Positions 54,776 through 62,619 of a stretch of 64,000 bases of DNA are shown here, piece after piece. Made by a program: the position numbers and the translations under genes. Numbering within the stretch: position 1 is the first letter of the stretch; every line of letters starts with the position of its first letter. The notes under the pieces were generated by a model, which saw nothing but the letters and a program-made list of their open reading frames with translations, was not told the origin of the DNA and did no database searches. Source of the stretch: Aequorivita vladivostokensis (GTDB lineage: Bacteria > Bacteroidota > Bacteroidia > Flavobacteriales > Flavobacteriaceae); assembly GCF_000952855.1 (NCBI RefSeq), contig NZ_JSVU01000011.1:1-64000 (forward strand). Direction: 5' to 3'.

Positions 54776-56512
54776 ATGTCAAAGAAACGCATAGTATTAT
54801 TTTCAATCGCAACAATATTATTGTTCAATCTTTCGATGTTTTCGCAGGAAAAAGAACTCGATCCTGAGGTTGTAAATATTGTAAAGCCATATACACCCAC
54901 AATTTCGGATGCCTTTAAAGTAAAGGAAACCCCTGAATTGAACGATTCCATTTCAACCACAAAAAAGGAGGTGAAATACAGCATTTTCTCGGTTCCGGTG
55001 GCTTCCACTTTTACACCTGCGAAAGGCAAGGCTACTACAGTTGAAAAGGCAAAACCCATAAAATTATACGATAATTACGCAACGCTGGGCTTTGGAAATT
55101 ACACTTCCATTTTGGGTGAGTTTTACAGCAATTTTGAAATCAGCCGAACCGATAACGCTGGATTTTTCTTTCGGCACAATTCTTCGCAGGGCGATATAAA
55201 GGATGTGAAATTGGACAATAAATATTACGATACCAGCCTTGATGCGAATTATACAAGCAGACAAAAAGATGCAACCTATAGGCTCGATGCTGGCGTGGAG
55301 CATCAAATATACAACTGGTACGGTTTGCCCGAAGATTACGTAACGTATCCCGATAATGTGATTGCTGATATTGATCCGTTGCAAATGTATTTCAGCGGTT
55401 ACGCAGGCGGAAGTATTGCGTTGGACGATTCGTTTTTTGAAAAGGCGGCATTGAATATCCGCTATTTGGGCGATGCGTTTTCTTCTTCGGAATTTAATGC
55501 TACTTTGAAGCCTGAGTTTTCATTTCCGTTGGAAAATTTGACTTTTAATATTGACGGCGATATCGATTATTTAAGTGGAAGTTTCGACAGAAATTACACA
55601 AACACTTCAGTCATTAAATACAGTTATTTAAACGCGGGCTTGGCACCGTCCATCACTTTTGTAAATGATGATCTTTCGGTTTCGCTGGGTGTTGCAGCAT
55701 ATGTGAGTTTGGATTCCGAAAACAGCGACACGGACTTTTCGTTATACCCAAGATTGAATGCCTCGTATCGTTTATTGGACGAAACCGTGATTGTTTACGG
55801 AGGGGCAGAAGGCGGGCTTCAGCAAAATTCCTACTATAATTTTAAGGAAGAAAACCCATTTGTTTCGCCTACCTTAAATATTGCTCCAACTAAAAAACTC
55901 TACGAAGGTTTCGGCGGAATTAAAGGGAAAATCTCTAATTCCGTGGCTTATAATGTTCGGGCTTCTTATGGAAAAGATGAAAATCGCGCGCTTTTTCAAA
56001 TGAATCCTTTAAAGATTTACAACGCGAATTTTGAAGGTTATGAATTTGGAAACTCTTTCAATGTAGTTTATGACGACGTGAATACGCTTGCTTTTTTCGC
56101 GGAGCTAAAAGTGGAGGTTTCGAATACATTCACATTGGGAATTAACGGAACCTATAATAGTTACAGCACAGATTTACAAAGTGAAGCGTGGAATCTAACC
56201 GATTTAAAGGCTTCGGTGTTTTCAGATTTCAACATAACCGAAAAATTATACGGTGGCGCTTCCTTGTTTTACGTGGGCGAGCGTAAGGATTTGGTTTATA
56301 ATAATGATCCTTTCGGGAATTCCATAAATCAAGAGGTAACTTTGGATGGCTACGTTGATGCCAATCTTCACTTTGGGTATAGATTCACGGATAGGCTTTC
56401 AGCATTTGTAAAGGGCAGCAACCTTTTTGGCGATAATTACGAAAAGTGGCTTAACTATCCCGTGCAGGGAATCCAAGGATTGGCGGGAGTTACTTATAAG
56501 TTTGACTGGTAA
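54776..56512 (+). CDS. Outer-membrane beta-barrel protein, TonB-receptor-like
   Basis: 578 residues with a signal peptide (about 1-24, SMFSQ), a short periplasmic stretch and then alternating amphipathic strands to the C-terminus. It ends in the barrel-closing VTYKFDW with a terminal aromatic residue. It has no complete plug domain, so it may be a porin-like or plugless relative rather than a TonB-dependent importer. The last 48 bp are duplicated at 57220-57266. Confidence 0.75.
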   Translation: MSKKRIVLFSIATILLFNLSMFSQEKELDPEVVNIVKPYTPTISDAFKVKETPELNDSISTTKKEVKYSIFSVPVASTFTPAKGKATTVEKAKPIKLYDNYATLGFGNYTSILGEFYSNFEISRTDNAGFFFRHNSSQGDIKDVKLDNKYYDTSLDANYTSRQKDATYRLDAGVEHQIYNWYGLPEDYVTYPDNVIADIDPLQMYFSGYAGGSIALDDSFFEKAALNIRYLGDAFSSSEFNATLKPEFSFPLENLTFNIDGDIDYLSGSFDRNYTNTSVIKYSYLNAGLAPSITFVNDDLSVSLGVAAYVSLDSENSDTDFSLYPRLNASYRLLDETVIVYGGAEGGLQQNSYYNFKEENPFVSPTLNIAPTKKLYEGFGGIKGKISNSVAYNVRASYGKDENRALFQMNPLKIYNANFEGYEFGNSFNVVYDDVNTLAFFAELKVEVSNTFTLGINGTYNSYSTDLQSEAWNLTDLKASVFSDFNITEKLYGGASLFYVGERKDLVYNNDPFGNSINQEVTLDGYVDANLHFGYRFTDRLSAFVKGSNLFGDNYEKWLNYPVQGIQGLAGVTYKFDW

Positions 56513-56532
56513 TTAGTTGTCAAAATTTTCAG

Positions 56533-56540
56533 TAACTTTG
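56533..56540 (+). promoter_or_regulatory. TAACTTTG -7 box of the PIN toxin-antitoxin unit
   Basis: Exact TAnnTTTG match 15 bp before the antitoxin ATG at 56555; a -33 element at the right distance is not obvious. Confidence 0.45.
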
Positions 56541-56554
56541 AAAAAAAGCAGAAA

Positions 56555-56785
56555 ATGAAAGCCGCACTTCAAATAGAAATAACCTTCGAGCAAATTCTTG
56601 CTTTGATAAAAAGTTTGCCAAAAAAGGAAAGAATTAAACTTTCAAAGGAATTGGAAAGGGAGATTATAGATTCAAAATTGTCAAAATTGCTTGAAACCTT
56701 TAAAACCGATGAGCTTTCACTTGAAACTATAGATGCCGAGGTGGAAAAAGTTAGACAAGATATCTATGACGAACAAAAACGTTAA
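56555..56785 (+). CDS. Putative antitoxin of a PIN-type toxin-antitoxin pair
   Basis: 76 residues, highly charged and helical (FEQILALIKSLPKKERIKLSKEL, then acidic C-terminal helix). It ends 20 bp inside the PIN gene, the usual arrangement. Short proteins with this SLPKKERIKL-type pattern accompany PIN toxins in Bacteroidota. It would neutralise the PIN nuclease and may repress the promoter. Confidence 0.75.
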   Translation: MKAALQIEITFEQILALIKSLPKKERIKLSKELEREIIDSKLSKLLETFKTDELSLETIDAEVEKVRQDIYDEQKR

Positions 56786-57191
56786 GGTTATTTTCGACAC
56801 CAATGTTTGGATAAGTTTTTTAATAGGAAAAAGACTTGGAAATATAAAGAGTCTCATTGTAAATGGCAACATCCGGATTGTTTATACTGCACAATTAATT
56901 GAAGAAATAGAACGAGTAACCAAAAGGCCAGCACTTCAAAAATATTTTCCCGAAGAGAAGGTGTCTGAATTAATTGAATTTCTTGAAGCAATTGGAACAA
57001 ACGTTCAAATAAGGCCTATCCATTTCATAAATCGCGACCCAAAGGATAATTTTTTACTGGATTTGATAAACTTTTCCAAAGCGGATTATTTAGTAACGGG
57101 AGATAAGGATTTGATACTACATAACCCGTTCGAAACTGCAAAAATTTTATCCCCAGCTGAATTTGAAAAAGTAATTGCGGAAATTGATTAA
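56766..57191 (+). CDS. PIN-domain toxin
   Basis: 141 residues from the ATG at 56766, overlapping the antitoxin. The PIN core acidic residues are visible: Asp11 in IFDTNVW, Glu46/47 in QLIEEIER, Asp91/Asp94 in NRDPKDNFLLDL and Asp113 in VTGDKDL. Such toxins are Mg-dependent ribonucleases. The module interrupts the interval between two copies of the barrel gene's 3' end, suggesting acquisition. Confidence 0.88.
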   Translation: MTNKNVKVIFDTNVWISFLIGKRLGNIKSLIVNGNIRIVYTAQLIEEIERVTKRPALQKYFPEEKVSELIEFLEAIGTNVQIRPIHFINRDPKDNFLLDLINFSKADYLVTGDKDLILHNPFETAKILSPAEFEKVIAEID

Positions 57192-57219
57192 TTATTAAAA
57201 ATGGCTGCAATATTCGATT

Positions 57220-57266
57220 CAGGGAATTCAAGGATTGGCGAGGTTACCTATAAGTTTGACCGGTAA
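57220..57266. repeat. Second copy of the barrel gene's last 48 bp
   Basis: It matches 56465-56512 at 42 of 48 aligned positions with one gap (CAGGGAAT-CAAGGATTGGCG, then ATAAGTTTGAC-GGTAA, including the stop codon). It lies just after the PIN toxin gene, so the TA unit is bracketed by direct repeats. Confidence 0.75.
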
Positions 57267-57303
57267 GTTTTTCAGTTGTATCTTCGTTTTAAATATTTGC
57301 AAT

Positions 57304-57486
57304 ATGTTGACCAAAAAGATAGTACAATCACATTTATCTAAATTACCTGACGAATTTTCCATTGATGATTTAGTGGAAAGACTTATTCTTATTGAGAAAA
57401 TTGAAAAAGGAATTTCACAGTCTAATAATGACGAAGTAATTTCGGACGCGCAATTGGATATCGAACTGGAAAAATGGTTCAAATAA
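57304..57486 (+). CDS. RelB/ParD-like antitoxin remnant or orphan
   Basis: 60 residues from the ATG at 57304: LSKLPDEFSIDDLVERLILIEKIEKG followed by an acidic C-terminus that contacts the toxin in similar systems. It overlaps the start of a broken RelE/ParE toxin frame by 13 bp. The frame extends upstream to 57235, but that part is the duplicated barrel-gene end and not antitoxin. Confidence 0.7.
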   Translation: MLTKKIVQSHLSKLPDEFSIDDLVERLILIEKIEKGISQSNNDEVISDAQLDIELEKWFK

Positions 57487-57656
57487 ATTAGACAAAACAA
57501 TCCAAGGATGATTTAAAGGACATTCTTGATTATATTTCCAAGGATTCAGTAAAAGGAAATTATAGAATTATTTACAGGATAGTTTCCAAAAAACGTATCG
57601 ATATTCTGACGGTCCATCATTCTTCCCGCAATCTATCAAAGCGAAAAATATATTAA
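57474..57656 (+). pseudogene. RelE/ParE-type toxin, nonsense-mutated and internally deleted
   Basis: In a single frame: ATG then MVQIN, TAG at 57489 (probably TGG for Trp in the ancestor), then TKQSKDDLKDILDYISKDSVK, joined directly to GNYRIIYRIVSKKRIDIL and VHHSSRN. The region between these (about 35-40 residues, normally including the Y/E-rich middle) is absent without a frame change. The toxin can no longer be made, while the antitoxin frame is intact. Confidence 0.75.
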
Positions 57657-57690
57657 AACATCCGTCTTTGGCGGATGTTTTCTATTTTTA
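57655..57690 (+). terminator. Terminator after the RelE-like pseudogene
   Basis: A perfect 10-bp stem (AAAACATCCG / CGGATGTTTT) with a 7-base loop, then T-rich sequence, immediately after the pseudogene stop. Confidence 0.75.
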
Positions 57691-57709
57691 CACCTCAATA
57701 AAATCAACC

Positions 57710-59350
57710 ATGAAAAAATTATTACTCTTATTACTGACTACGACAGCTATTGCATCCTGTGCCCCAGATAAACTTCCGGCAGACTTATTGATTAAAAATG
57801 CAACAATTTATACGGTCGATAAAGATTTCAGCACGGCAAATGCACTTGTGGTAAAAGATGGAAAAATCCTCGAAATAGGCCTAAAACCCGAACTCGAACT
57901 GAAATACAATATTAAGAAAACCTACGACGCCAAAGGCAATACCGTGGTTCCCGGGCTGATTGATGCCCACGCCCATTTGTACGGCCTCGGCCTCAGCCTG
58001 CAAAATGTGGATTTGATCGGCACTACCAGTTTTGAAGAAATTTTGGGGCGAGTGGTGGCATTTCAGGAAGAAAAGAATATGCCCTATATCATTGGCCGCG
58101 GGTGGGACCAAAACGATTGGGAGGATAAAAATTTCCCCACTAAAAAAGAGCTAGATTCCCTCTTTCCCGAAACTCCGGTGGCGTTACAACGGGTTGATGG
58201 CCACGCGTATTTGGTAAATTCAAAAGCATTGGAGCTTGCCGGAATTACTGCCAAGACGAAAGTGACCGGAGGCGAAGTTGTTTTGGAAAATGGCGAACCC
58301 ACGGGCGTAATCATCGATGCCCCAATGGCCTTGGTGAGAAAAACTTTTCCCGAAATTACCAGTGAAGTTTCAGCCGAAGCCCTTTTGGAAGCCGAAAAAA
58401 TCTGCCTGCAATATGGTTTGACAACGGTAGATGACGCTGGCTTGGGAAGAAATATTATCGAATTGATCGATACGCTTCAAAAGCAGGGAAAATTCAAGCT
58501 CCGGATGTATGCGATGGTAAGCAACGATCCAAAAAATCGCGACTATTATTTGAACAAAGGCATCTATAAAACCGACAGATTGAACGTTCGTTCCTTTAAA
58601 GTGTATGCCGATGGCGCGCTGGGTTCCCGCGGTGCCGCGATGCGCGAGCCGTACAGCGATATGCCCCACCATTTTGGGGCGATGATTACTACGGCAGATA
58701 GTCTGGATTATCTTGCTGAAAAAATTGCCGCTTCCGAATTTCAGATGAACACTCACGCGATTGGCGATTCTGCGAATATTGCCGTGCTTCGGGCGTATAA
58801 AAAAGCCTTGGAAGGGCAGACCGATAGACGTTGGCGCGTGGAGCATGCGCAGATAATTTCGGCGTCCGATTTCGATTATTTTAACGACAACAATAACATT
58901 CTTCCGTCGGTACAGCCCACCCACGCTACCAGCGATATGTATTGGGCCGAGGATAGAGTGGGAGCGGAACGGATGAAGGGCGCCTATGCCTATAAAAAAT
59001 TACTCGATAAAGCAGGAATGGTTGCCTTGGGAACCGATTTTCCGGTGGAGCACATAAACCCGATGTACACCTTTTACGCTGCCGTTGCCCGAAAGGATTT
59101 AAAAAATTACCCCGAAAACGGTTTTCAAATGAAGGATGCTTTAACCCGTGAAGAAGCCCTAAAAGGTATGACTATTTGGGCAGCTTTTGCAAATTTTGAG
59201 GAAAACGAAAAAGGAAGTATTGAAGTCGGTAAATTTGCTGATTTCACCATTCTCGATAAGGACATTATGAAGATAGAAGAAGCCGAATTGCCCAAAACGA
59301 AAGTAGTGGCAACATTCATTAACGGCGAATTGGTTTACGAAGCCAAATAA
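57710..59350 (+). CDS. Amidohydrolase (YtcJ/Amidohydro_3 family) lipoprotein
   Basis: About 546 residues from the ATG at 57710; MKKLLLLLLTTTAIASC ends in a lipobox (Cys17). The DAHAHLYGLG motif supplies two metal-binding His, and further His appear in VEHAQI (~370) and TDFPVEHINP. The DGALGSRGA and PTHATSDMYW motifs place it in the YtcJ-like imide/amide hydrolase group. Probably anchored in the envelope; substrate unknown. Confidence 0.9.
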   Translation: MKKLLLLLLTTTAIASCAPDKLPADLLIKNATIYTVDKDFSTANALVVKDGKILEIGLKPELELKYNIKKTYDAKGNTVVPGLIDAHAHLYGLGLSLQNVDLIGTTSFEEILGRVVAFQEEKNMPYIIGRGWDQNDWEDKNFPTKKELDSLFPETPVALQRVDGHAYLVNSKALELAGITAKTKVTGGEVVLENGEPTGVIIDAPMALVRKTFPEITSEVSAEALLEAEKICLQYGLTTVDDAGLGRNIIELIDTLQKQGKFKLRMYAMVSNDPKNRDYYLNKGIYKTDRLNVRSFKVYADGALGSRGAAMREPYSDMPHHFGAMITTADSLDYLAEKIAASEFQMNTHAIGDSANIAVLRAYKKALEGQTDRRWRVEHAQIISASDFDYFNDNNNILPSVQPTHATSDMYWAEDRVGAERMKGAYAYKKLLDKAGMVALGTDFPVEHINPMYTFYAAVARKDLKNYPENGFQMKDALTREEALKGMTIWAAFANFEENEKGSIEVGKFADFTILDKDIMKIEEAELPKTKVVATFINGELVYEAK

Positions 59351-59354
59351 ATAA

Positions 59355-59415
59355 ACTCTGTGTCCTCTGTGCCTCCGTGGTTATTTTTTACCACAGAGCC
59401 ACAGAGAGCACAGGG
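59355..59415. repeat. Inverted repeat CTCTGTG...CACAGAG between genes
   Basis: CTGTGCCTCCGTGGT and ACCACAGAGCCACAGAG form a long imperfect hairpin around TTATTTTTT. It may terminate the amidohydrolase transcript; composition matches dispersed Bacteroidota intergenic repeats. Confidence 0.55.
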
Positions 59416-59426
59416 AAAAATCAAAG

Positions 59427-59918
59427 ATGGAAAACATCCTAAAACAACTTCCCCAAAAAGCAAGGGAAGCCGAAGCAGAAAACAAAAAGTTTTTCGCCAA
59501 GCTGAAGAAAAAGCCGCCCAAACATCTGGACAGTTTAATGCAGGAATTGCACGAAGCAGAATTTAAAAGAACAGATTGTTTAACGTGTGCTAACTGTTGT
59601 AAAACCACCGGCCCACTTTTTACGGATAAGGACATCGAGCGTATTTCAAAACATTTCCGAATGAAACCGCAGCAGTTCATCGAAGCCTATTTGCGGATTG
59701 ACGAAGATAAAGATTACGTGCTGCAAAGCGTTCCCTGTACTTTTTTGGGAGCCGATAATTACTGTAGCATTTACGACGTACGCCCGAAAGCTTGTCGCGA
59801 ATTTCCACATACAGACAGAAAAAAGTTTCAACAGATTTCAAACCTAACGATGAAAAATGTCGCCATTTGCCCAGCGGCTTATAATATTGTGGAGGAAATG
59901 AAACGAAGAATTAAGTAG
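59427..59918 (+). CDS. YkgJ-family cysteine-cluster protein
   Basis: 163 residues with the CLTCANCCK motif (about 52-60) and further cysteines in VPCTFLGADNYCSIYDVRPKAC. These form a zinc or Fe-S site in this family. The N-terminus is helical and basic. Cytosolic; the function of the family is not established. Confidence 0.88.
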   Translation: MENILKQLPQKAREAEAENKKFFAKLKKKPPKHLDSLMQELHEAEFKRTDCLTCANCCKTTGPLFTDKDIERISKHFRMKPQQFIEAYLRIDEDKDYVLQSVPCTFLGADNYCSIYDVRPKACREFPHTDRKKFQQISNLTMKNVAICPAAYNIVEEMKRRIK

Positions 59919-59927
59919 GCAGTCGCA

Positions 59928-59978
59928 GTCGCAGTTTTCAGTTGCGGGGAATTTGCGACTGAAAACTGCGACTGAAAA
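59928..59978. repeat. Inverted GCGACTGAAAACT repeats, copy 2, possible terminator
   Basis: AGTCGCAGTTTTCAGTTGC pairs with GCGACTGAAAACTGCGACT (18 of 19) around a 9-base loop, between the convergent YkgJ and DUF1343 genes. It is built from the same unit as the repeat at 49552-49590. Confidence 0.6.
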
Positions 59979-59982
59979 CTTT

Positions 59983-61236
59983 TTAAGGATAAAGTAAATA
60001 TTTCGCTCGAATCTTCTGAAAATTAGCAAGCCCATCCTTCCAAGAACCCCGAATTTCTTCCGCAGATAAACCTTGCTCAATTTGTTTTTGCAATTTGTCA
60101 GTTCCGGCGAGTTTTACAAAAAACGAATTGAAAAAATCTTTCTTTCCTGCCTTGCCGGCAGGCAGGTTCCCGTTGGCGTTGTAAGCATCGATCAACCATT
60201 CCAAATTGATTTTGCTCAAGCGCGGTTCGTTTCTAAGATCTTTTCCGTGGCAAAGCTGCCCTTTAAATTTTGGGTTTTTTGCTCCTTCATTTGCTTGGGG
60301 CGTGTATTCAAAAGTATATGTTGATGCAGGCAAACTTGGTGCGCCAAAAACCTGAAATTGCATATCCGTGCCGCGGCCGGCGTTTATAAATGTACCTTCA
60401 AAAAAGCATAGGCTGGGGTAGAGGTTTATGGATTGGGCGTTCGGCAAGTTGGGCGATGGTTTTATGGGTAATGAATATGGAGTTTCATGCGTGTAATTTT
60501 GCATTTCAACCACAGTCAAGTCGCATTTTATTTTATCTTTTAACCAACCTTCGCCATTTATCATCTGTGCATATTCGCCAATAGTCATTCCATGAACTAC
60601 TGGAATTGGATGCATTCCTACAAAACTTTCGTTTTCAGGTTCCATAATTGGACCGTCAATATAATGCCCGTTGGGGTTTGGCCTGTCTAAAACAATAACG
60701 GGAATTCCAGCTTCCGCGCAGGCTTCCATCACACAATGTAGTGTAGAAATATAAGTGTAAAATCGCGCGCCCACATCCTGTATATCAAAAATCACAAGGT
60801 CAATTCCTTTTAATTGTTCCTGCGATGGTTTTTTATTGCTTCCGTAAAGTGAAATTAGGGGAACCCCAGTTTTAGAGTCGATTCCATCCTTCACGTGCTC
60901 GCCGGCATCGGCAGTGCCTCGAAAACCGTGCTCTGGCGCAAAAACTTTTTTTACCGAAACTTTTTTCGAAATCAAAAAATCAACAAGATGTTGGTTCTCA
61001 TTTTCTAAAAAAGAAGTCTGATTCGCAACTACGCCCACATTTTTACTCTTTAACAATTCAGAGTAAAGTTGAAATTGCTCCGCGCCAACGATGATTTGTG
61101 CGTCTTGAGTCTTGAGTCCTGTTTCCTGACTCTCTTTTTTCTCTTCACTTTGTTCTTTCTTCTCAACCGAACTTCCGCACGAAATAATAGTTAAAACAAC
61201 CAATAAAACTGTATTTTTGAAAAAAGTTAAGCCCAT
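59983..61236 (-). CDS. DUF1343 protein, NamZ-like exo-N-acetylmuramidase lipoprotein
   Basis: About 417 residues from the ATG at 61236; MGLTFFKNTVLLVVLTIISC ends in a lipobox. The upstream frame is not supported. The family core shows KNVGVVANQTSF, KVFAPEHGFRGTADAGEHV, LVIFDIQDVGARFYTYISTL, LDRPNPNG and the catalytic-region FVGMHPIPVVHGMTIGEYA. Members such as NamZ remove terminal MurNAc in peptidoglycan turnover. Near the C-terminus, residues LPAGKAGK are encoded by an inserted palindromic element. Confidence 0.9.
   Translation of the reverse strand: MGLTFFKNTVLLVVLTIISCGSSVEKKEQSEEKKESQETGLKTQDAQIIVGAEQFQLYSELLKSKNVGVVANQTSFLENENQHLVDFLISKKVSVKKVFAPEHGFRGTADAGEHVKDGIDSKTGVPLISLYGSNKKPSQEQLKGIDLVIFDIQDVGARFYTYISTLHCVMEACAEAGIPVIVLDRPNPNGHYIDGPIMEPENESFVGMHPIPVVHGMTIGEYAQMINGEGWLKDKIKCDLTVVEMQNYTHETPYSLPIKPSPNLPNAQSINLYPSLCFFEGTFINAGRGTDMQFQVFGAPSLPASTYTFEYTPQANEGAKNPKFKGQLCHGKDLRNEPRLSKINLEWLIDAYNANGNLPAGKAGKKDFFNSFFVKLAGTDKLQKQIEQGLSAEEIRGSWKDGLANFQKIRAKYLLYP
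60146..60166. repeat. Palindromic element inserted inside the DUF1343 gene
   Basis: CCTGCC, TTGCCGGCA and GGCAGG make a near-perfect palindrome of 21 bp. On the coding strand it gives LPAGKAG between the NANGN and KKDFFNSFF segments, in frame, without disrupting the family motifs. This is like the protein-coding palindromic elements known from Rickettsia. Confidence 0.6.
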
Positions 61237-61245
61237 AAAATCGTA

Positions 61246-62481
61246 GTGAATTTCGAATTTTTCATCGCTCGGCGCATCATTGCTTCCAAGGACTATAAAA
61301 GTAGTATTTCGGCACCGATAATAAAAATTGCAATCACCGCAATTGCGCTCGGCATTATTATGATGCTCGTTTCCATTGCCACGGGCGTAGGACTTCAAAA
61401 AAAGATTCGCGAAAAGGTTTCGGCCTTCAATGGCGATATTATTATCACTAATTTCGACACCAACTTTTCCAACGATTCCCAAAACCCAATTTCAAAAAAC
61501 CAGGATTTTTATCCAACTTTCAAAAACATTGAAGGAATAAAACACGTGCAAGTTACCGCTTCAAAAGGCGGCGTAATCCGCACCGAGACCGATTTTGAGG
61601 GCGTGGTGGTAAAAGGCGTTGGCGACGATTATGATTGGGAATATTTCAAGGATTATTTGGTTGAGGGAAAACTGCCCGATTTTAAAGGCGATTTAAATGA
61701 GGACATCCTGATTTCGGAATATTTAGCGAATAGGCTACATCTGAAACTGGGCGATAAAGTAACTACTTTTTTTCTGAACGATGAAGTTTCCAAAACTCCT
61801 CGCAGCCGTGGTTTTGATATTGTGGGAATTTACAACAGCGGCTTTCAACAGTTTGACGAACAATTTATAATAACGGACATTCGCCACATTCAGCGACTGA
61901 ACAAATGGGAAGCCGACCAAATCGGCGCCTTTGAGGTTTTTGTGGATGATTTTGATGAAATAGTCCCAATTGGCAACGAAGTTTATAACGAAACCGGAAG
62001 CACGCTCGACACACAGACCATCCGCCAAAAATATGCCTCTATCTTTGAGTGGCTGGACCTTTTTGACTTCAACATTATAATGATTATTGGAATAATGATT
62101 TTGGTGGCGGGCATCAATATGATTACCGCTTTGTTGGTTTTGATTTTGGAACGCACCCAAATGATTGGGATTCTAAAAGCCTTGGGCAGCAGCGACTGGA
62201 GCGTGCGGAAAGTGTTTTTGTATAACGCCATGTACTTAATTGGCGTCGGTCTTTTTTGGGGAAATATTATAGGGATTGGTTTACTTTTAATACAGAAATA
62301 CGGTAAAATTTTCAAACTAAACCCAGATACTTATTACGTAAACGAAGCCCCAGTTTATTTGCATTGGGACTATATTTTAATATTGAACGCAGGCACATTT
62401 TTGCTCTGCCTATTAATGCTTTTGATACCTTCTTTTATTATTTCAAAAATTTCTCCTGTGAAGGCCATACGGTTTGAGTAA
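61246..62481 (+). CDS. LolC/LolE-like ABC transporter permease
   Basis: 411 residues, probably from GTG at 61246. The N-terminal FEFFIARRIIASKDYKSSISAPIIKIAITAIAL layout, a MacB-type periplasmic domain (about 45-255) and three C-terminal membrane segments in an FtsX domain fit LolC/E, which extract lipoproteins from the inner membrane for LolA. The start is 9 bp from the divergent DUF1343 start, so their promoters must overlap. Confidence 0.88.
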   Translation: MNFEFFIARRIIASKDYKSSISAPIIKIAITAIALGIIMMLVSIATGVGLQKKIREKVSAFNGDIIITNFDTNFSNDSQNPISKNQDFYPTFKNIEGIKHVQVTASKGGVIRTETDFEGVVVKGVGDDYDWEYFKDYLVEGKLPDFKGDLNEDILISEYLANRLHLKLGDKVTTFFLNDEVSKTPRSRGFDIVGIYNSGFQQFDEQFIITDIRHIQRLNKWEADQIGAFEVFVDDFDEIVPIGNEVYNETGSTLDTQTIRQKYASIFEWLDLFDFNIIMIIGIMILVAGINMITALLVLILERTQMIGILKALGSSDWSVRKVFLYNAMYLIGVGLFWGNIIGIGLLLIQKYGKIFKLNPDTYYVNEAPVYLHWDYILILNAGTFLLCLLMLLIPSFIISKISPVKAIRFE

Positions 62482-62489
62482 CGAACTTA

Positions 62490-62528
62490 GACCCCAAAGG
62501 TCTAAAAATCTTTGGGGTCTTTTTTTTA
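62490..62528 (+). terminator. Terminator of the LolC/E-like gene
   Basis: A perfect 10-bp stem (GACCCCAAAG / CTTTGGGGTC) followed by eight T. Confidence 0.9.
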
Positions 62529-62555
62529 ATCGATAATTTATCAAGCTCATAAAAA

Positions 62556-62585
62556 TCTCCCTTCCTTTGGAGGGGCTGGGGGAGG
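62556..62585. repeat. TCTCCCTTCCTTTGGAG...GGGCTGGGGGAGG repeat
   Basis: A G-rich, partly self-complementary block (TCTCCC / GGGGGAGG with CTTTGGAG inside) immediately upstream of the synthase promoter. It resembles a dispersed intergenic repeat of Flavobacteriia. Confidence 0.5.
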
Positions 62586-62594
62586 ACTTTTTTA

Positions 62595-62602
62595 TACCTT
62601 TG
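62595..62602 (+). promoter_or_regulatory. TACCTTTG -7 box of the CBS/cysteine synthase gene
   Basis: Exact TAnnTTTG match, 18 bp before the ATG; TTTG at 62566-62569 is a rather distant -33 candidate within the G-rich repeat. Confidence 0.5.
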
Positions 62603-62619
62603 CACTTCTAAAATTTGTT

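Noticed and set aside
57235-57303. Upstream extension of the RelB-like antitoxin frame
   Set aside because: These codons are an out-of-frame reading of the duplicated barrel-gene end.
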